Shown here: positions 59,001 through 64,000 of the stretch, piece after piece
Position numbering within the stretch: the stretch's first letter is position 1
Layout: each line of letters starts with the position of its first letter
NCBI GenBank assembly: GCA_964036295.1
Contig: OZ038463.1
Span: 28,135,069-28,199,068, forward strand
Direction: 5' to 3'
Length of the DNA stretch: 64,000 nucleotides
From: Plumapathes pennacea
Lineage: Eukaryota; Cnidaria; Anthozoa; Antipatharia; Myriopathidae
Program-made: the position numbers and the translations under genes
The notes under the pieces: model-generated
Told to the model about the DNA's origin: nothing
Seen by the model: the letters and a program-made list of their open reading frames with translations, nothing else
Databases searched by the model: none

Positions 59001-62000
59001 TCAAAATTTAGAATTCAGACATTATTTAATATGATTTGACTTTTCTTTACGGTCGTAGCTGAAGACGGATGTAAGAACTATAAAGTTCTTAGTGGAGCTG
59101 ACAGATCTCCAAGCAATGCCCTCCAGAACAATGTCAGATGTGATCAACGCGACCTCGCTCCCGGCTGGTATCGTTTCCAAGGCGCCGCTGGTGACAAGAT
59201 TTCAGACGAATGCGTTCCCATAAGGCGCTGTGGTACACATGCACCTGGCTGGATTAAATCCGGAGAACACCCTACAGTTAACCAGGGAGTGGTGACCCTC
59301 GAAGTCTGTTATCACTGGAACCATAACTGCTGCCGATGGACCAACAACATCAAAGTGCGCAACTGCGGAGATTTCTTCGTCTACGAGCTTCAAAAACCTC
59401 CAGTCTGTTCTCTGCGTTACTGTGGAAACGCAGGCCAAGGTATAAAGATAAGGAAGTTGTTTATTAGCAAAATTTCACTCCACCTGATCGAAATGCGGCC
59501 TGACCGTGGATTATGATAAGACCAGTGTCCTCTAGCTAGGTATAGCCGCTTTTGCATGACTGTCGAGGAAGTAATCGTACGATTGCTTTGGTTTTGCGTG
59601 TGCTACGCTTTCCGATTGGTCCTAATAACTTTAGCAACATTCTTGGACGGTTAAGAGCAAAAACGAAACCTGGTTGCAATATTCTCACGCAAGAAAAGAA
59701 GTGGCAATGGCGTGTTCTTGCGCTGCTGATTGGTCAGTAAAACCAATCGCAATTACTTGATTTTGGTTTTACTCGTACTTCTAATTGGTCAGATTTTTTT
59801 GTTCGTCTCATTGATTGGATCTGTAATTGCTTTGGTTTTGGTGTTCGAAAGTCATCTAAAAGCGCTCTAACGAGATGTCGGATCAAAAATCAAGTTGTGA
59901 TCATCTTTATTTTTTTCGAAATCAACCTTAGGTCCAGATGAGTGTAGGAACTACAAAGTTCTTGATGGAGCTGACAGATCTCAAAGTAATGCCCTCCAGA
60001 ACAATGTCAAATGTGATCGACGCGACCTCGCTCTCGGTTGGTATCGTTTCCAAGGCGCCGCTGGTGACAGGATCTCCGAAAAATCCGTTCCTGTAAATCA
60101 TTGTGGTACTCATGCCCCTGGCTGGATGACCAGAAGACACCCTACAGTCGCCCAGGGAGTGGTGACCCGCACAGTTTGTTATCACTGGAACAATGACTGC
60201 TGCCGATGGAGAAACGACATCAGAGTGCGCAACTGCGGAGGTTTCTTCGTCTACGAGCTTCAAAAACCTCCAACATGTTGTCTGCGTTACTGTGGAAACG
60301 CAGGCCAAGGTATAATGATAAGAAAGTTGCTTATCAACAAAACCTCACTCCGACAGATCAAAATCTCAATGTCCCGCCAATAATTTTCTAAAATTTTGTC
60401 CAAGATTGTATATCGTTGCCTGACCGTGGATTATGATAAGACCAGTATCTTTTAGATAACAAGATATCGGATTATATAATCAAGTTGTGACCGCCTTTAT
60501 CTTTTTCAAAATCAGCCCCAGGCCCAGATGAGTGTAGGAACTACAAAGTTCTTGATGGAGCTGACAGATCTCAAAGTAATGTTCTCCAGAACAATGTCAA
60601 ATGTGATCAACGCGACCTCGTTCCCGGCTGGTATCATTTCCAAGGTGCCGCTGGTGACAAGATTCCCGACAAATGCGTTCCCATGAGGCGCTGTGGTACA
60701 CATGCACCTGGCTGGATTAAATCCGGAGAACACCCCACAGTCGAACAGGGAGTGGTGACCCGCAAAGTCTGTTATCACTGGAACAATAACTGCTGCCAAT
60801 GGACCAACAACATCAAAGTGCGCAACTGCGGAGATTTCTTCGTCTACGAGCTTCAAAAACCTCCAGTCTGTTCTCTGCGTTACTGTGGCAACGCAGGCCA
60901 AGGTATAAAAATAAGGAAGTTGCTTATCAACAAAACCTCACTCCACCTGATCGAAATTCTCAATGTCCCGCCAATCATGTTTTTAACATTTTGTCCAAGA
61001 TTGTATATGGTTGCCTGACCGTGGATTATGATAAGACCAGTATAATTTAGATAACAAGATATCGGATTATATAATCAAGTTGTGACCGTCTTTTATTTTT
61101 CGAAATCAGCCCCAGGCCCAGATGAGTGTAGGAACTACAAAGTTCTTGATGGAGTTGACAGATCTCAAGGCAATGCCCTCCAGAACAATGTCAAATGCGA
61201 TCAACGTGACCTCGCTCCCGGCTGGTATCGTTTCCAAAGTGCCGCTGGTGACAAGATTCCCGACAAATGCGTTCCCATGAGGCGCTGTGGTACACATGCA
61301 CCTGGCTGGATTAAATCCGGAGAACACCCCACAGTCGAACAGGGAGTGGTGACCCGCAAAGTCTGTTATCACTGGAACAATAACTGCTGCCAATGGACCA
61401 ACAACATCAAAGTGCGCAACTGCGGAGGTTTCTTCGTCTACGAGCTTCAAAAACCTCCAGTCTGTTCTTTGCGTTACTGTGGCAACGCAGGCCAAGGTAT
61501 AAAAATAAGGAAGTTGCTTATAACCAAAACCTCCACCTGATCGAAATTCTCAATGTCCTGCCGATCATGTTTTTAACATTTTGTCCAAGATTGTATATGG
61601 TTGCCTGACCGTGGATTATGATATGACCAGTATAATTTAGATAACAAGATATCGGATTACATAATCAAGTTGTGGCCGTCTTATTTTTTTCGAAATCAGC
61701 CCCAGGCCCAGATGAGTGTAGGAACTACAAAGTTCTTGATGGAGTTGACAGATCTCAAGGCAATGCCCTCCAGAACAATGTCAAATGCGATCAACGTGAC
61801 CTCGCTCCCGGCTGGTATCGTTTCCAAGGTGCCGCTGGTGACAAGATTCCCGACAAATGCGTTCCCATGAGGCGTTGTGGTACACATGCACCTGGCTGGA
61901 TTAAATCCGGAGAACACCCCACAGTCGAACAGGGAGTAGTGACCCGCGAAGTCTGTTATCACTGGAACAATAACTGCTGCCAATGGACCAACAACATCAA

Positions 62001-63097
62001 AGTGCGCAACTGCGGAGATTTCTTCGTCTACGAGCTTCAAAAACCTCCAGTCTGTTCTCTGCGTTACTGTGGCAACGCAGGCCAAGGTATAAAAATAAGA
62101 AAGTTGCTTATCAACAAAACCTCACTCCACCTGATCGAAATTCTCAATGTCCTGCCGATCATGTTTCTAAAATTTTGTCCAAGATTGTATATGGTTGCCT
62201 GACCGTGGATTATGATATGACCAGTATCTTTTAGATAACAAGATATCGGATTACATAATCAAGTTGTGGCCGTCTTATTTTTTTCGAAATCAGCCCCAGG
62301 CCCAGATGAGTGTAGGAACTACAAAGTTCTTGATGGAGTTGACAGATCTCAAGGCAATGCCCTCCAGAACAATGTCAAATGCGATCAACGTGACCTCGCT
62401 CCCGGCTGGTATCGTTTCCAAAGTGCCGCTGGTGACAAGATTCCCGACAAATGCGTTCCCATGAGGCGCTGTGGTACACATGCACCTGGCTGGATTAAAT
62501 CCGGAGAACACCCCACAGTCGAACAGGGAGTGGTGACCCGCAAAGTCTGTTATCACTGGAACAATAACTGCTGCCAATGGACCAACAACATCAAAGTGCG
62601 CAACTGCGGAGGTTTCTTCGTCTACGAGCTTCAAAAGCCTCCAGTCTGTTCTCTGCGTTACTGTGGCAACGCAGGCCAAGGTATAAAAATAAGGAAGTTG
62701 TTTATCAGCAAAACCTTTAATGTTTCTAAAATCTTGTCAAAGATTGTGTCAAAAACCTCCACTATGCTCTCCGCGTTACTGCGGCAACTGAAGTAATAAA
62801 GGTAAAGAAATGGAACTGGCTTCTGAACAAACTTCTCTCTACTTTCTCGTTTCATTGTCATTGTCATTTTGTGCATTAGTATGGGCAAATTATATATATT
62901 ACTGACACTATTAGACTTCGCGCAGTTCAGTCGAGTTTCGTTTTGGCTGGGCAAAGGTGCTAGGACGGAGCTACATATTAAAAGTCTAAGTAATTCACGT
63001 GTATTTGATCTGCAATGTAAAACAGAACAGTACAGTTCATTCTTCGTGTTGTTTGACATTCTTGTCTTTTATATCATTTTCCAATTTTCCAGGATGA
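56083..63097 (+). CDS. Secreted protein with six tandem uromodulin-type D8C domains
   Basis: Exons: 56083-56158 (signal peptide: MRTFVFILLLVLVAS), 58374-58445 (acidic linker), D8C exons 59059-59439, 59932-60309, 60522-60902, 61116-61496, 61706-62086, 62300-62680, and a final 63093-63097 that adds Gly and a TGA. Total 2436 nt (811 aa), all phase 1 junctions. Each domain shows the family pattern: KVLDG, CDQRDLAPGWYRF, CVP, RRCGTHAPGW, HPTV, VCYHW, NCCQW, VRNC, FFVYELQKPPVC, RYCGN. D8C domains occur in uromodulin, GP2 and OIT3, often with EGF and ZP domains; none of those is seen here. An extracellular binding, defence or matrix role is inferred. The terminal exon is tentative: the frame after 62680 is also open to 62796. 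Confidence 0.88.
57471..57638. repeat. MITE with CAGTCAACTCC termini
   Basis: CAGTCAACTCCTTCTAAGAC then GGACACC on the left and GCGTCCGTCCCGCTAAGAGG then GAGTTGACTA on the right are inverted repeats. A decayed relative may exist near 27090 (CTCTCTAAGGCGGACAC). It sits in intron 1 of the D8C gene. Confidence 0.75.
58645..58826. repeat. GTCGCACT-terminal MITE, copy 2
   Basis: It begins GGGCCGGGTCGCACTAGGAA and ends GTGCGACCCGAGCC. It is about 90% similar by eye to 32143-32323. It lies in the D8C gene intron between linker and first domain exon. Confidence 0.8.
59541..59869. repeat. TA-flanked MITE, TAGAGC family, copy in D8C intron
   Basis: Left end TATAGCCGCTTTTGCATGAC, right end GTCATCTAAAAGCGCTCTA. 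The interior matches 3918-4230. It explains why the spacing between D8C exons 1 and 2 (873 bp) is longer than the 590-594 bp of the others. Confidence 0.75.
59932..62890 (+). repeat. Tandem D8C exon-intron units (590-594 bp)
   Basis: Exon starts at 59932, 60522, 61116, 61706 and 62300 are spaced 590, 594, 590 and 594 bp. The last four units are near-identical in exon and intron (shared intronic GTATAAAAATAAGGAAGTTG, GGATTATGATA, TAACAAGATATCGGATTA). A truncated 3' end of a further unit survives at about 62745-62812 (CAAAAACCTCCA, GCGTTACTGCGGCAAC). Confidence 0.92.
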
Positions 63098-63633
63098 AGT
63101 ATCCTTTACTACGAGACGCCGGAGAATCGTCCGTGTTGACCTTGACGACTAGTTCATGGCGAACCATTGCAAGTGTGTGGAATGTAGGACCTTAGCAAAT
63201 GTCCTTCATCTTATTAAAATCGAGGTTGGTGTAATCACTTATCACACCAGTTTAACTTTTAAGTAAAACTGTCTCCTCCATAACTGGAGACTCATTTAGC
63301 AGTATGTAGTAATTGAACTCGTTTTTTGGTTTTCACTAATTAAGGTATTTTTGTATTTTACTTTTCACAAAATCTTTACTGTTTGTTTGCTACTAAATTT
63401 TTAATGTTTCTTTGTTTGTTTTATCGGTTTTTTTCCTTGGTGTGTGGCGAATGAAAACAATGTAAAAAAAATTACAGGAAAAGCACCAGATTAGCTTTTA
63501 AACTATTTGCTTATCCGTTTGTAAACATATATGTAATGAAGAAAAAACTTTCTTCTTGGTCCTCCTTCGCCTTTACTGTCTTTTAATTTGAAAACAATCT
63601 ATGCAAAGACTGAATAAATGCCAGCTTTTATCT
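63098..63633. other. 3' UTR of the D8C gene
   Basis: No other gene is seen. AATAAA at 63613-63618 is a good candidate polyadenylation signal for the D8C transcript, placing the 3' end near 63635. Confidence 0.5.
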
Positions 63634-63874
63634 GGGCCGGGTTGTTCAAAGCCCGGTTGAGCTAACCTAGGGTTAACCAAATTCTTCCTCTCGCATTTTT
63701 GGTCAACAAACTGCAGACTTTGATCAAAGACTAACTAAAAAGTTTGTTCTTGCTCTAAACATAGCGACGGAGTCGTATTGTGAGCAAACAGCTTGTATTC
63801 GTAGGCCTAAAAATGACAACAAAGTTTAGCCTTAACCTGGGGTTAGCCTAACCGGGCTTTAAGCAACCGGGACC
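63634..63874. repeat. MITE with GGGCCGGGTTGTTCAAAGCC termini
   Basis: The left GGGCCGGGTTGTTCAAAGCC then CGGTT and the right AACCGGGCTTTAAGCAACCG then GGACC are inverted repeats of about 40 bp, extending to CTAGGGTTAA/TTAACCTGGGG. Non-coding. Confidence 0.8.
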
Positions 63875-64000
63875 TGATTGTTGGATTGGCGCGGAACTAG
63901 AATGTCCTTTAGGATTTTTCACTTCCGGCTGTTCGTTATGTCAATCAGCGATTTGTCAAACATATACAAGGAAGTGCTTCATGAGAACGGTTTAGCCGGG

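Noticed and set aside
61672-62202. D8C units as separate intronless genes of 176 codons
   Set aside because: The frames begin in intron sequence and run past good GTATAA donors. Exon borders with CCCCAG acceptors and constant phase fit one multi-exon gene better.
61106-62679. Series of minus-strand frames of about 129 codons repeated across the D8C region
   Set aside because: They are antisense shadows of the D8C exons, repeated because the exons are repeated. The plus-strand frame has the conserved cysteines, and phases fit splicing.

Overview
This looks like a window of an animal nuclear genome, most probably a cnidarian such as a stony coral. The genes are interrupted by introns with GT-AG borders (one GC-AG), the DNA is AT-rich, and short inverted-repeat elements are dense. 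Fragments of non-LTR retrotransposons and one tRNA-derived SINE are present. The protein families (LRR-Roc-COR proteins with a Death domain, tandem uromodulin-type D8C domains) are ones I associate with cnidarian genomes. The organism call is inference; no organelle or rRNA marker is present.

Layout. (1) 2-3537 and 9462-13870, + strand: two tandem paralogous Roco genes. The first is cut by the window edge. In each, a large LRR-Roc-COR exon seems to stop right after a splice donor, but phase-compatible exons continue to a C-terminal Death domain. The duplicated block includes 3' flanking DNA. (2) 7493-8735: a 1.2 kb element with about 40 bp terminal inverted repeats and subterminal arrays of a GTCGATTGACT-like motif. 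(3) 15862-16039, - strand: a possible terminal exon. (4) 17765-31118, + strand: an unrecognised coiled-coil gene. Its promoter and first coding exon occur as five tandem copies; three keep a good in-phase donor. Seven downstream exons follow, three of them exactly 37 nt. (5) 33079-33496, - strand: a frameshifted protein-kinase C-lobe relic. (6) 33974-46121, + strand: a complete 14-exon GDP-mannose 4,6-dehydratase gene (GMDS, 358 aa). Its introns hold foldback elements, telomere-like repeats, a long GAT/GGT array and a SINE. (7) 47640-48292, - strand: a decayed LINE. (8) 49440-50261, - strand: a C2H2 zinc-finger exon. (9) 56083-63097, + strand: a secreted protein with a signal peptide, a linker exon and six tandem D8C domains, each on one phase 1-1 exon. 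The last four units are nearly identical even in their introns.

The genes do not form an operon-like pathway. The Roco-Death proteins suggest intracellular signalling, GMDS makes GDP-fucose precursor, and the D8C protein is probably exported. The recurring theme is recent tandem duplication at three scales: whole gene, first exon plus promoter, and single domain exon. All splice structures were read by eye from splice consensus, reading phase and family similarity. None is confirmed by transcripts.
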